Shown here: positions 24,134 through 33,050 of the stretch, piece after piece | Position numbering within the stretch: the stretch's first letter is position 1 | Layout: every line of letters begins with the position of its first letter | Assembly: GCF_050943825.1 (NCBI RefSeq) | Contig: NZ_JBMNPX010000003.1 | Coordinates: 186,001-250,000, forward strand | Direction of reading: 5' to 3' | DNA from: Pseudoflavonifractor sp050943825 | GTDB taxonomy: Bacteria > Bacillota > Clostridia > Oscillospirales > Oscillospiraceae | Length of the DNA: 64,000 nt | Notes under the pieces: model-generated | Told to the model about the DNA's origin: nothing | What the model saw: the letters and a program-made list of their open reading frames with translations, nothing else | Database searches by the model: none | Made by a program: the position numbers and the translations under genes

Positions 24134-26152
24134 ATGCCGCATATTCAACAGCTTGACCCCCACGTTGCCGACCTGATTGCCGCCGGTGAGGTGGTGGAGC
24201 GGCCCGCCAGCGTGGTAAAGGAGCTGGTGGAGAACGCCATTGACGCCGGGGCGGAGACCGTCACCGTGGAGATTCAGCGGGGCGGCATGTCCCTCATCCG
24301 GGTCACCGACAACGGCTGCGGCATTGCCGCCGACGAGGCGGAGACCGCCTTTCTCCGCCACGCCACCAGCAAAATCCGCACCGAGCACGACCTGGAGGCC
24401 ATCGGCACCCTGGGCTTCCGGGGCGAGGCTCTGGCGGCCATCGCCGCCGTGTCCCGGGTGGACCTGCTCACCCGCACGGCGGAGGAGGACCTGGGCGCCG
24501 CCCTCAGCCTGGAGGGAGGCGAGGTGGTCAGCCGTGAAGAGGCGGGCTGTCCCGTGGGCACCACCATGGTGGTGCGTGACCTGTTCTTCAACACCCCCGC
24601 CCGGCTCAAATTCATGAAAAAGGACGCCGCCGAGGGTGCCGCTGTGTTCGCCATGGTCCAGCGGCTGGCTTTGGCCCACCCGGAGGTGTCCGTGAAATTC
24701 CTGCGGGACGGCAAGCAGGAGCTGCTCACCCCCGGCGACGGCCAGATGAAAAGCGCCGTCTACTCGGTGCTGGGCCGGGACCTGGCCCTGGGCCTTATCG
24801 AGGTGAAGGGCTCCGGGGAGGACATGACGGTCACCGGCTTCACCTCCCTGCCCGCCTGCTGCCGCCCCACCCGGGGTTACCAGCACTTCTTTGTCAACGG
24901 CCGGTACGTGAAGAGCCGCACCATGATGGCCGCCCTGGAGGAGGCCTATCAGAACCAGAAGATGGTGGGCAAGTTCCCCGCCTGCGTGCTCCATCTGACC
25001 TGCCGCCTGAGCAGCGTGGATGTGAACGTCCACCCCACCAAGCAGGAGGTCAAGTTCGGCAATGAGCGGCAGGTGTTCTCCGCCGTGTACTACGCCGTCC
25101 TCTCCGCCCTGGAGGGGGACAGGAGCCACGTCCAGGCCCAGGTGGGCCGCCCCGCCGGGCGGCTGGCTCCCACTGCCGGACACGACACCGTCACCCCCAA
25201 CCAGACCACCTTCCGCACTATGACGGCCCAGGAGTACCGCCAGAGCGCTGCCGGTGCCCGGAGCGGGCTGCCGCTTCACGACTTTACCGCTCCCAAAGCG
25301 GCCGCCCCTGCGGCCCCCATTTCCCGGCCCAAGCCGGAAGCGCGACCCACGGAGAGCAGGCCTGTCTTCCGGGAGCCTGTCCGGGAGATTCCACGGCCTG
25401 TACCGGAAAAGCCTGTGGAAACAGTCATTCCGGCGCCGGAGCGGACACCCGCGCCCGTCCCGGAGGAGAAAATGATTCCCCCGGAGCCGGTGGAGCTGCC
25501 CGAGGAGAAGCCGGTTCCCCCGGTTCAGAAGGTTCCTGCGCCTGAGGTTCAGCCTGAGCCCGTCCCTGTCCAGCCCCAGGAGGAGGAAATCCCCTGGCGG
25601 GTGGCCGGCGAGGTGCTCAACACCTATATCATCGTGGAGCAGGGGGACAAGGTCCTGCTCATCGACAAGCACGCCGCTCACGAGCGGATGAATTTCGACC
25701 GTCTCAAGGCCCAGGGCTACCAGCCCATGGTCCAGAACCTGCTCACCCCGGCGGTGTTCACACCGCCTGCCGAGGAGGGGGCAGTGCTGCTCCAGAATCT
25801 GCCGCTGCTCGCCCAGTTCGGCTTTGACGCCGAGGATTTCGGCGGCGGGGCCATTATCGTCCGGGCAGCCCCCGGGGACGTGGACGCGGAGGACGTGCCC
25901 GCCACCCTGGAGGAGATTGCGGCCAAGCTGCTGACCACCGGACGGGCCAATCCGGACGCCGCCCGGGACGAGCTGATGCACACTATGGCCTGCAAGGCGG
26001 CCATCAAGGGCGGCCAGAAGAACGGCCCCCAGGAGCTGGAGAAGGTGGCCGGAGCGGTGATGCGGGGAGAGGTGAAGTACTGTCCCCACGGCCGCCCGGT
26101 GGCCATTGAGATGACCCGCGGACAGCTGGAGAAGCAGTTCAAGCGGGCATGA
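24134..26152 (+). CDS. mutL: DNA mismatch repair protein MutL
   Basis: Mismatch-repair matchmaker of 672 residues. The ATG at 24134 is favoured over one 18 bases upstream because AAAGGAG sits 6 bases before it and MPHIQQLDPHVADLIAAGEV is the usual N-terminus. GHKL ATPase motifs are ELVENAIDAGA, DNGCGI, RHATSKI and GFRGEALAAI. A Pro/Glu-rich linker covers about residues 380-485. The C-terminal dimerisation domain carries DKHAAHERMNFD, the endonuclease motif in which the last acidic position is Asp rather than the usual Glu, plus ACKAAIKGG and CPHGRPV. It is therefore likely an endonuclease-type MutL, as in bacteria without MutH. Confidence 0.96.
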   Translation: MPHIQQLDPHVADLIAAGEVVERPASVVKELVENAIDAGAETVTVEIQRGGMSLIRVTDNGCGIAADEAETAFLRHATSKIRTEHDLEAIGTLGFRGEALAAIAAVSRVDLLTRTAEEDLGAALSLEGGEVVSREEAGCPVGTTMVVRDLFFNTPARLKFMKKDAAEGAAVFAMVQRLALAHPEVSVKFLRDGKQELLTPGDGQMKSAVYSVLGRDLALGLIEVKGSGEDMTVTGFTSLPACCRPTRGYQHFFVNGRYVKSRTMMAALEEAYQNQKMVGKFPACVLHLTCRLSSVDVNVHPTKQEVKFGNERQVFSAVYYAVLSALEGDRSHVQAQVGRPAGRLAPTAGHDTVTPNQTTFRTMTAQEYRQSAAGARSGLPLHDFTAPKAAAPAAPISRPKPEARPTESRPVFREPVREIPRPVPEKPVETVIPAPERTPAPVPEEKMIPPEPVELPEEKPVPPVQKVPAPEVQPEPVPVQPQEEEIPWRVAGEVLNTYIIVEQGDKVLLIDKHAAHERMNFDRLKAQGYQPMVQNLLTPAVFTPPAEEGAVLLQNLPLLAQFGFDAEDFGGGAIIVRAAPGDVDAEDVPATLEEIAAKLLTTGRANPDAARDELMHTMACKAAIKGGQKNGPQELEKVAGAVMRGEVKYCPHGRPVAIEMTRGQLEKQFKRA

Positions 26153-26174
26153 GAAACAGAAAGGAGCTGTGACC

Positions 26175-27110
26175 GTGGCCAAGCTGCTGGTCATCTGCGG
26201 CCCCACCGCCTCAGGCAAGACCGCTCTGGCGGTGGCGCTGGCCAAGGCGACAGGGGGCGAGGTGGTGAGCGCCGACTCCATGCAGATTTACCGCCGCATG
26301 GACATCGGCACCGCCAAGCCCACGGCGGAGGAGATGGACGGGGTACCCCACCACATGCTGGACGTGGCCGACCCCGGCGAGGACTACTCAGTAGCCCGCT
26401 ATGTCGCCGATGCCACCGCCTGCGTGGAGGACATTCTCTCCCGGGGAAAGCTGCCCATTGTGGCGGGCGGAACCGGGCTGTATATCGACAATCTGCTGGC
26501 CGGGCGGGAGTTTGCCGCCTTCACCGGAGTGTGGCGGCAGAAGCTCCAGGACCGGGCCGAGCGGGAGGGCATCGAGGTGCTCTACCGGGAGCTGGAGCAG
26601 GTGGACCCCCAGCGGGCGGCCAAACTCCACCTGGCCGACGAAAAGCGCATCATCCGGGCCCTGGAGGTGTGGCACGAGACCGGCGAGACCATCACCGAGC
26701 ATGACCGCCGCACCGCCGCCCTGCCGCCCCGGTATGAGGCGGTGCGCATCGGCCTGACCTTTGCCGAGCGGGCGGATATGTGGGAGCGCATCGACCGCCG
26801 GGTGGACCAAATGATGGCCGCCGGGCTGGTGGAAGAGGTGGAGGGCCTGCTCTCCTCCGGCGTGCCGGAGAGCTGCACCGCCATGCAGGCCATCGGCTAC
26901 AAGGAGATGGTTGCCGCCCTGCGGGAGGGCCGAGCGGTGAGCGAGGCCGCGGAGGAGATTAAGCTCCGCTCCCGGCAGTACGCCAAGCGGCAGCTGACCT
27001 GGTTCCGCCGTGAGCCGTCGGTGAAGTGGATCACCTGGGAGAAAATACCAGATTTTTCAATAGCACTACAAAATTCGACAGCATATTTGGAAGAAACTGG
27101 ATTACTATAA
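26175..27110 (+). CDS. miaA: tRNA dimethylallyltransferase MiaA
   Basis: Transfers the dimethylallyl group of DMAPP to A37 of tRNAs that read UNN codons; MiaB then adds the methylthio group. It has 311 residues starting at GTG 26175, which has AAGGAG about 8 bases upstream; the GTG two codons earlier is too close to that site. Walker A is GPTASGKTAL (about residues 8-17), followed by SADSMQIYRRMDIGTAKP, the substrate-binding segment, and VAGGTGLYIDNLLAG. AIGYKEM near the C-terminus is also typical. hfq follows 48 bases later, the same miaA-hfq order seen in many bacteria. Confidence 0.96.
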   Translation: MAKLLVICGPTASGKTALAVALAKATGGEVVSADSMQIYRRMDIGTAKPTAEEMDGVPHHMLDVADPGEDYSVARYVADATACVEDILSRGKLPIVAGGTGLYIDNLLAGREFAAFTGVWRQKLQDRAEREGIEVLYRELEQVDPQRAAKLHLADEKRIIRALEVWHETGETITEHDRRTAALPPRYEAVRIGLTFAERADMWERIDRRVDQMMAAGLVEEVEGLLSSGVPESCTAMQAIGYKEMVAALREGRAVSEAAEEIKLRSRQYAKRQLTWFRREPSVKWITWEKIPDFSIALQNSTAYLEETGLL

Positions 27111-27158
27111 GGGCATTCCGTGGGCCTGTCCCACCAGAGAGAAAGGAATGTACTTAGT

Positions 27159-27386
27159 ATGCAGAAGACAAACAATCTCCAGGACCTCTTCCTCACCCGC
27201 CTGAACCGCACCCGGGCCAATGTCACCTTCTTTTTGATGAACGGCTACCAGCTCCGGGGCCAGGTGGCCGGCTTCGACGCCTTTGTGGTGTTTCTCATCA
27301 CCGACGGCAAGCAGCAGATGATCTATAAGCACGCAATTTCCACCATTACCCCCGAGCGGCCTGTGGATATGAGCCAGGGGGAGTGA
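27159..27386 (+). CDS. hfq: RNA chaperone Hfq
   Basis: Hexameric Sm-like protein that binds U-rich and A-rich RNA and promotes sRNA-mRNA pairing. It has 75 residues from the ATG at 27159, a normal Gram-positive length. Sm1 includes MNGYQLRGQVAGFDAF (Q31, G34 and D40 conserved) and Sm2 is YKHAIST (56-62), the proximal RNA-binding motif. The C-terminal tail is short and acidic. AAAGGAATG precedes the start at a long spacing, so the site is not ideal. It follows miaA, with which it is usually co-transcribed. Confidence 0.97.
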   Translation: MQKTNNLQDLFLTRLNRTRANVTFFLMNGYQLRGQVAGFDAFVVFLITDGKQQMIYKHAISTITPERPVDMSQGE

Positions 27387-27413
27387 GCGGCTTTCCATAG
27401 GGGAAGGCTTACC

Positions 27414-27442
27414 TTGACACCATGCGATTGTTAGAGACAGAT
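27414..27442 (+). promoter_or_regulatory. Weak promoter candidate for the HlyD-like/yggS/sepF unit
   Basis: A perfect TTGACA at 27414-27419 with a 17-base spacer, but only ACAGAT at the -10 position. Placed 27 bases before the HlyD-like ATG, in the only sizeable gap after hfq. Confidence 0.35.
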
Positions 27443-27468
27443 TTTTCAATTCCCTGGAGGAGCATCCC

Positions 27469-28725
27469 ATGAAAGAGGGCAAAATCGTCAACCGAGTGGT
27501 CATGCTGGTGCTGCTGGGCGCGGTGCTGGCATATCTGTTCGTATACGCCTGGAAGAGCTTTACCAACCGGATGGTCACCATGACCTGCTATACCTATACC
27601 TTGGATCAGGCCATGGAAGCCACGGGAGTGCTGGTGCGGGACGAGTATGTGCTGCCCGCCCGGTCCAGCCTGGCGGATGTACTGCCCGCTGAGGGTGAAC
27701 GCGTGGGCGTGGGCCAGACGGTGGCCTATCTCTACCAGGACGCCGGTGCCCTGGAGCGTCGCCAGGAGATCAGCGCCCTCACGCAGGAGCTGGAGCAGAT
27801 TAACTACTCCCTGAGCCACAGTGATGACCTCTCAGACAATGCCAAGCTGTCTGAGGAAATTCTCACTCAGATTACCGCCCTGCGCTCCTCCGTGGCCAGC
27901 CGGGATTTCACCAATCTGGAAGACGACACCATGGAGCTGCGGACCCTGGTCTATAAGCGGGACTACTCCTCCACCGGGGATATTACCGCCCTCCAGACCG
28001 CCAAAGCGGAGCTGGAGGCTCAGCTCCAGACCCTGACTACCGCCGCCGGACAGGATACAACCGCTGTTGTGGCCGACAGGTCCGGCCTCTTCTCCGGCAT
28101 GGTGGACGGATGGGAGAGCCTGCTCACCCCCGCCATGTTGGAAACTCTCACCCCTTCCCAGCTGACACAGCTGGAGGGCTCTGCGGTCACAGCGGAGGAG
28201 GGGACGGTGGGCAAGCTCATTACCAGCACCAAGTGGTACTTTGCCTGCGTCATGGATGAGGCCGACTCAGGAGAGCTGGCCAATCTGCGGGACTCCAACA
28301 AGAAAGTCACCGTCCGCTTCTCCCGGGACTGGTCCGGAGAGGTGGACATGACAGTGGAGCGCATCAGCGACCCGGAGAACGGCAAGGTAGTGGTGGTGCT
28401 CTCCAGCAAGGAGTTTTTGTCGGACACCACCCTGCTCCGGGAGCAGACGGTGAGCCTGGTGTACAGCAGTGTCACCGGTATCCGCATCCCCAAGAACGCC
28501 CTCTATCAGAATGAGGAAGGCCAGTGGGGCGTGTACGCCGTTGTAGGCGCCCGGGCGGAGTTCAAGCCGGTGGACATTGTGGACGATGAGGAGGACTACT
28601 ACCTGGTCCGTGCGGTGGCAGTGGCGCCGGGAGACAACAACGAGGCCAAGCGGTCCCTCCGGGCCGGGGATGAGATTATCCTCTCCGGCGAAGAGCTGTA
28701 TGACGGAAAAGTGGTAAGAGGCTGA
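27469..28725 (+). CDS. HlyD-like membrane-anchored protein of the yggS-sepF cluster
   Basis: A 418-residue protein with a short cytoplasmic tail, one membrane helix (about residues 10-28) and a large external region. The external part has a split lipoyl/barrel-sandwich character (GVLVRDEYVLPA, then ADVLPAEGERVGVGQTVAYLY), a coiled-coil segment (about 100-190) and a beta domain ending IPKNALYQNEEGQWGVY, as in HlyD-type adaptor proteins. No ABC or TolC partner is nearby. Homologues sit beside yggS-sepF-divIVA in many Clostridia, so a role at the division site or envelope is plausible. GGAGGAGC precedes the ATG. No cysteine or lipobox is present. Confidence 0.78.
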   Translation: MKEGKIVNRVVMLVLLGAVLAYLFVYAWKSFTNRMVTMTCYTYTLDQAMEATGVLVRDEYVLPARSSLADVLPAEGERVGVGQTVAYLYQDAGALERRQEISALTQELEQINYSLSHSDDLSDNAKLSEEILTQITALRSSVASRDFTNLEDDTMELRTLVYKRDYSSTGDITALQTAKAELEAQLQTLTTAAGQDTTAVVADRSGLFSGMVDGWESLLTPAMLETLTPSQLTQLEGSAVTAEEGTVGKLITSTKWYFACVMDEADSGELANLRDSNKKVTVRFSRDWSGEVDMTVERISDPENGKVVVVLSSKEFLSDTTLLREQTVSLVYSSVTGIRIPKNALYQNEEGQWGVYAVVGARAEFKPVDIVDDEEDYYLVRAVAVAPGDNNEAKRSLRAGDEIILSGEELYDGKVVRG

Positions 28726-28757
28726 GGCCCCTTGCCTGAATATGGAGGTGCGGAGCG

Positions 28758-29474
28758 ATGACGCTGCCGGAACGTGTGGAAGCTGTAAAGAGAAAGATTG
28801 CCGCCGCCGCTTTGGAGGTGGGCCGGGACCCGGCGGAGGTCACCCTGGTGGCCGCCACCAAGGTCCAGACCTCGGATACCATCCGGCAGGCCATTGCCGC
28901 GGGCATCACGGTGTGCGGTGAGAACCGGGTCCAGGAGATGAACGCCCATCTGGACGACTACGCCTATGACGGCGCCGCCCTCCACTTCATCGGCCACCTC
29001 CAGACCAATAAGGTCAAGTATGTGGTGGGCCGGGCGGATATGATAGAATCCATCGACTCCCGCCGCCTGCTGGAGGCGGTGGAGGCCCAGGCGGCCAAGC
29101 TGGGTATCGTGCAGGACATCCTGCTGGAGATCAACGTGGGCGGCGAGGCGTCCAAGAGCGGCGCGGCGCCGGAGGAGGCCATGGAGCTGGCCCGGCTGGC
29201 GGCGGAGCTGCCCCATATCCGCCTGCGGGGACTGATGGCCATTCCTCCGGCTGCCCGGATTCCCGGAGAAAACCGACATTTTTTTGCAGAAATGTATCAC
29301 CTTTATGTTGACATAAGAACGGCTTTGGACCATAATGGAACTGATATGGACTGCCTGTCCATGGGAATGAGCGGCGACTATGAGGACGCCGTGCGGGAGG
29401 GTGCCACCCACGTGCGGGTGGGAACCGCCCTTTTCGGCCCCCGGCCGCCCATGGTAAAGCAGAGCCAAGGCTGA
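28758..29474 (+). CDS. yggS: YggS/YlmE family PLP homeostasis protein
   Basis: Single-domain TIM-barrel PLP-binding protein, 238 residues, similar to YlmE of Bacillus and YggS of Escherichia coli. The PLP lysine is K35 in VAATKVQTSD, and FGENRVQE-type and HFIGHLQTNK signature segments are present (CGENRVQEMN and FIGHLQTNKVKYV). The family has no known catalytic turnover and maintains the PLP and amino acid pools. It lies between the HlyD-like gene and sepF in the conserved division cluster; the gaps are 32 and 19 bases. Confidence 0.95.
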   Translation: MTLPERVEAVKRKIAAAALEVGRDPAEVTLVAATKVQTSDTIRQAIAAGITVCGENRVQEMNAHLDDYAYDGAALHFIGHLQTNKVKYVVGRADMIESIDSRRLLEAVEAQAAKLGIVQDILLEINVGGEASKSGAAPEEAMELARLAAELPHIRLRGLMAIPPAARIPGENRHFFAEMYHLYVDIRTALDHNGTDMDCLSMGMSGDYEDAVREGATHVRVGTALFGPRPPMVKQSQG

Positions 29475-29493
29475 TAAATGGGGGTAACCGACC

Positions 29494-29979
29494 ATGGGTT
29501 TTATTGACGAACTGAAGCGCCTTGCCCGTCCCTATGAGGACGAGGATGACGAGGATTATGAGGAGGACTATGAGCCGGTGACCCGGGGCGACCGGGCCGA
29601 GCGCCGGGAGAAGAGCGCCTCCGCCAAGATGGACAATTCCGGCAGCATCTTCCAGCAGGAGGAGCCCCGCCGGAGCAACAAGGTGGTCAACATCCACACC
29701 ACCACCCAGCTCCAGGTGGTGCTGGTGAAGCCCGACCGCTTCGAGAACGCCGCCGAGATTGCCGACCACCTGCGTGAGAAGCGCACTGTGGTGCTCAATC
29801 TGGAGCAGACCAACAAGGACATCGCCCGCCGCCTGCTGGACTTCCTGTCCGGCGTGGCCTATGCCAACGAGGGCAAGATCAAGAAGGTGGCTATTTCCAC
29901 CTACATCATCACGCCCTACAACGTGGACATTCTCGGCGACCTGATTGACGAGCTGGAGAATAACGGGCTGTATTTCTAA
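29494..29979 (+). CDS. sepF: Cell division protein SepF
   Basis: Membrane-tethering and bundling partner of FtsZ. It has 161 residues. The N-terminal helix MGFIDELKRLARP is the amphipathic membrane anchor, residues 15-60 form an acidic disordered linker (EDEDDEDYEEDYE), and the C-terminal SepF domain runs from about 70 to 161 and carries VVNIHTTTQLQVVLVKP and VVLNLEQTNKDIARRLLDFL. A second, shorter SepF-domain protein is encoded upstream of ileS. divIVA follows. Confidence 0.96.
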   Translation: MGFIDELKRLARPYEDEDDEDYEEDYEPVTRGDRAERREKSASAKMDNSGSIFQQEEPRRSNKVVNIHTTTQLQVVLVKPDRFENAAEIADHLREKRTVVLNLEQTNKDIARRLLDFLSGVAYANEGKIKKVAISTYIITPYNVDILGDLIDELENNGLYF

Positions 29980-30066
29980 GCTGTACTTAATCGCGCTTGA
30001 GCGCCAGCTCAGGGTAGCGGACAAGGTTTTTGCGCCCTTTTTTAAAGAGAAACGGGGGAATTGGAT

Positions 30067-30864
30067 ATGATGACACCACAGGAAGTCTCTCAGCACGCGT
30101 TTGCCAAGGCGAACTTCGGCGGCTACAATATGGCCATGGTGGACGAGTTCCTGGACCAGCTCACCGAGGACTACACCGCCCTCTACAAGGAGAACGCCCT
30201 GCTCAAGAGCAAGATGAAGGTGCTGGTGGAGAAGGTGGAGGAGTACCGTTCCACCGAGGAGGGCATGCGCAAGGCCCTGCTGGCCGCCCAGCGGACAGCG
30301 GATGAGATTGTCCGCGAGGCGGAGGAGAAGCGTGCCCAGCTCATCGGCACCGCCGAGGGTGAGGCCCGTGCCAAGATTGACGCCCTGCGCCAGGAGCTGG
30401 AGAATGAGCAGCTGCGCCTGAGCGCCGCCAAGGAGGCCACCGCCGCCTATGTGGCCAAGCTGAAGGACCTCTATCAGCACGAGATGGACTACCTCAACGG
30501 TCTGTCCCAGCTGACCGCGCCCGCCCCCAACCAGACTGAGCAGACCGCCCGGGACATCCAGTCCTCCATGGAGAAGATTGTGGAGGAGGAGACCGGTGAG
30601 CTGCCCCAGGTGGAGGACGAGCTGCCTGAGGAGGAGCCGGAGCAGGATGTCCAGGAGGAGGACGGCGGCCTGTACGCCGAGCTGCTGGGCATGGACCGGA
30701 AGGACAAGGAGGAGCAGCCTGAGTCCCGCCGGGAGCACCGGGGCGACCGGAGTGACCGCCGGGCCCGCCGCCACGATGCGGACGAGGAGGATGAGGACGA
30801 CTCCCCCACCCGCCGCATCGACTTCAGCAACCTGAAGTTCGGGAAGGATTACGAGATCAAGTAA
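30067..30864 (+). CDS. divIVA: DivIVA domain cell division/polarity protein
   Basis: Coiled-coil protein that recognises curved membrane at poles and septa. It has 265 residues from the ATG at 30067; a TTG two codons upstream is also possible. The N-terminal lipid-binding domain reads MTPQEVSQHAFAKANFGGYN and is followed by DEFLDQLTEDYTALYKEN, then a long coiled coil (about 35-150). The C-terminal third is unusually charged (Glu/Asp stretches, then RREHRGDRSDRRARRHD) and ends in a short conserved-looking segment, RIDFSNLKFGKDYEI. It is followed by a terminator. The order yggS-sepF-divIVA-(...)-ileS matches Bacillus and relatives. Confidence 0.93.
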   Translation: MMTPQEVSQHAFAKANFGGYNMAMVDEFLDQLTEDYTALYKENALLKSKMKVLVEKVEEYRSTEEGMRKALLAAQRTADEIVREAEEKRAQLIGTAEGEARAKIDALRQELENEQLRLSAAKEATAAYVAKLKDLYQHEMDYLNGLSQLTAPAPNQTEQTARDIQSSMEKIVEEETGELPQVEDELPEEEPEQDVQEEDGGLYAELLGMDRKDKEEQPESRREHRGDRSDRRARRHDADEEDEDDSPTRRIDFSNLKFGKDYEIK

Positions 30865-30927
30865 ATATCTGTTAGTCTTATTACGCGCAAGCCAGCTTCG
30901 GATGCCTGCATGGAATAACAGATCTGA

Positions 30928-30960
30928 ATGCCCCCGGCCACAGGCCGGGGGCATTTTTCA
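30928..30960 (+). terminator. Terminator after divIVA
   Basis: Stem ATGCCCCCGGCC with its complement and a short loop, followed by TTTTTC. Confidence 0.9.
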
Positions 30961-30980
30961 GGGAAAGAAAGAGAAGAAAG

Positions 30981-32900
30981 GTGAATCGGGATGAAAAAAC
31001 GGCGTTTGCCCGGATGGGCGGGGCTTGCCTGGCGGGTCTGCTGCTGCTGACCCCTGCAGGACAGGCCTTCAGCAACGAGCCGGCCTCCTGGGCGGCAGAC
31101 AGCATTGATATGCTCAACCACAAGGCGCTGCTGTACAACCTGCTGCCTGATGCAGAACGGCTCGACTCCAAGAGCCCCATCACCCGCGGAGAGTTCTGCC
31201 AGCTGCTGGTGGGCGTGGCCCGGAGCGAGTTCTCCCAGACGCTTATTGAAAGCATTGCTCCCAAGCCCGCCGACTATTTTCAGGATATTGCCCGCACGGT
31301 GAGTGAGGACACGCCGGGCGGAGAATACGACATGTACTATGCCGCTGCCTACGGCCTGACGGAGGGCGCCGACTACGGCAGCGGCCGGGTGGCCGACTGC
31401 GGAAGTGAGCTGACCCGGGAGCAGGCGGCCAAGATGATGTGCGCGCTGGTGGATTTTCTGGAGGAGCACAGCGGCCAGAGCCTCTATACCCGGGGGGAGC
31501 CCACTGCTTTCACGGACATGGACCAGGTCAGCAGCTGGGCGGCCGAATCGGTGACCAAGGCCTCCGCCTGCGGCATCATGAAGGGAGACCAGAACCAGCG
31601 CTTCAATCCCGCCGGCAAGCTGACCTGGGAGGAGGCCTGCGTTATGGCGGCCCGGGCCAACCAGGCTGCCGACCGGGCCCGGATGGACCGGGCGGCTGAG
31701 GAGGGTGTCCGCTGGCTGGACGTGGAGGGGCAGCTCACCCCCTCCTACGGAGTGTACGGCACCGAGGTCTACCCCCTGATGGACGGCGACAGCCTCCAGC
31801 TGCTCTACCTCTTCTCCAAACCCAAGGTGGAGACCTTCCGTGCTGACGGCACCTCCGCCGGGGTCAGGCAGCTGGACAAGGAGCTGCTGAACTGCATCGC
31901 CTTCTGCCAGAGCGATGAGTACTATTTCATCTGCTTCAGCCAGTCCAATCAGAAGCTGGAGGACGATAAAGAGGTCTACCGGGTGGTAAAGTACGACCAC
32001 CAGTGGAACCGGCTGGGCGCGGCCTCGGTTACCGGCGGAGCCAGCAATACCAGCGCGCCCTCTCAGCTGAACCATACCGGCATGGCCATTCAGGGCGACA
32101 CCCTGATCGTCCACACCGCCCGCCAGATGTACCCCGATGCCGCCGGCACCCGGCATCAGGCCAACCTGACCTTTGAGGTGGATATCCCCACCATGACAGC
32201 ATCCATGCCCAATGATTCGCCCACCTATGTGAGCCACTCTTTCGCCCAGTATGCGGTCCGGGACGGGGAGGAGATGGTGTATGTGGACCAGGGCGATGCC
32301 TACCCGGCCAGAGGCTTCATTCTCTCCACCAAGGGCGGGGCCGGCGAGATTCCGGTCTGGCAGAACATCTTCCCCTTTGCCGGCGCAGAGGGGGACAACA
32401 CCACCAATGCCGACCCGGGCGGACTGGGTGTCTCCCCCACCCACTACCTCTTCCTGGCCAGCTCGGCGCCCCAGCAGGGCAGCGGCGAGGGAGAGAAGGA
32501 CCAGAACGTGGTGCTTATCTCGGTGCCCAAGGCGGGCTTCCCCAACGGCACGCCCCAGGTGCAGCAGCTGACCCACTTCACCGGCGGGACGGAATGGGTG
32601 ACCAACCCCAAGCTGGTCCAGGTGGATGACAACACCTTTGTGGCCATGTGGCAGAGCGCCAAAAGCTGTGAGCAGGTGGACTCCGCCCCTGGGGACTTCT
32701 GCTATGCCGTCTTTGACGGCACGGGCCGTCAGATTGGCCAGACCGTGACCAAGCCTGAATTCCAGGCTCCGGTGGCCGACCCGGTGGTGGTGGGTGACAC
32801 CATCTATTGGGTCATGTATGACGGCGGCCTGCTCTACCAGACCTACGGCGGCCGGGAGCATGCGGCCCTCTTCTCCCTCACTGTGCCCCGCAATCCCTGA
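30981..32900 (+). CDS. S-layer homology (SLH) domain protein, probable frameshifted start
   Basis: A 639-residue exported protein with SLH-type repeats in the first 230 residues (WAADSIDMLNHKALL, PITRGEFCQLLV, FTDMDQVSSWAAESVTKAS and FNPAGKLTWEEACVM), which bind cell-wall polymers. A large beta-rich C-terminal domain with no recognised family follows. The frame opens with GTG at 30981, which has a poor ribosome binding site. AAAGGTG is ideally placed for the ATG at 30991, but that codon is out of frame by one base across a run of six A. With a seventh A the protein would begin MKKTAFARMGGACLAGLLLL, a classical signal peptide. This implies a homopolymer indel, phase variation, or a sequencing error. 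Confidence 0.8.
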   Translation: MNRDEKTAFARMGGACLAGLLLLTPAGQAFSNEPASWAADSIDMLNHKALLYNLLPDAERLDSKSPITRGEFCQLLVGVARSEFSQTLIESIAPKPADYFQDIARTVSEDTPGGEYDMYYAAAYGLTEGADYGSGRVADCGSELTREQAAKMMCALVDFLEEHSGQSLYTRGEPTAFTDMDQVSSWAAESVTKASACGIMKGDQNQRFNPAGKLTWEEACVMAARANQAADRARMDRAAEEGVRWLDVEGQLTPSYGVYGTEVYPLMDGDSLQLLYLFSKPKVETFRADGTSAGVRQLDKELLNCIAFCQSDEYYFICFSQSNQKLEDDKEVYRVVKYDHQWNRLGAASVTGGASNTSAPSQLNHTGMAIQGDTLIVHTARQMYPDAAGTRHQANLTFEVDIPTMTASMPNDSPTYVSHSFAQYAVRDGEEMVYVDQGDAYPARGFILSTKGGAGEIPVWQNIFPFAGAEGDNTTNADPGGLGVSPTHYLFLASSAPQQGSGEGEKDQNVVLISVPKAGFPNGTPQVQQLTHFTGGTEWVTNPKLVQVDDNTFVAMWQSAKSCEQVDSAPGDFCYAVFDGTGRQIGQTVTKPEFQAPVADPVVVGDTIYWVMYDGGLLYQTYGGREHAALFSLTVPRNP

Positions 32901-32978
32901 ACAGGGCGGAGAAAAGGGCCATTTCCCCTGACAGATTGCTGAAAAGCAGGAAAGCGGGGGAAAGAGCCCCGCTCTCCC

Positions 32979-33049
32979 TTGACAAACTGGCGGAAAACAG
33001 GTAAGATACACGGAGAAACGCCCTTACAGGTGTTTCTCCGTGTTTTTTT
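32979..33049 (+). promoter_or_regulatory. Promoter followed at once by a terminator-like hairpin, ahead of the T-box
   Basis: TTGACA (32979-32984), a 17-base spacer and TAAGAT (33002-33007) form a good promoter. A hairpin (33009-33042, arms CACGGAGAAAC/GTTTCTCCGTG) and a run of seven T begin where transcription would start. The hairpin can terminate transcripts coming from the S-layer gene, yet it would also be the very first structure of an RNA initiated here. The T-box leader follows directly. Confidence 0.6.
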
Positions 33050-33050
33050 C

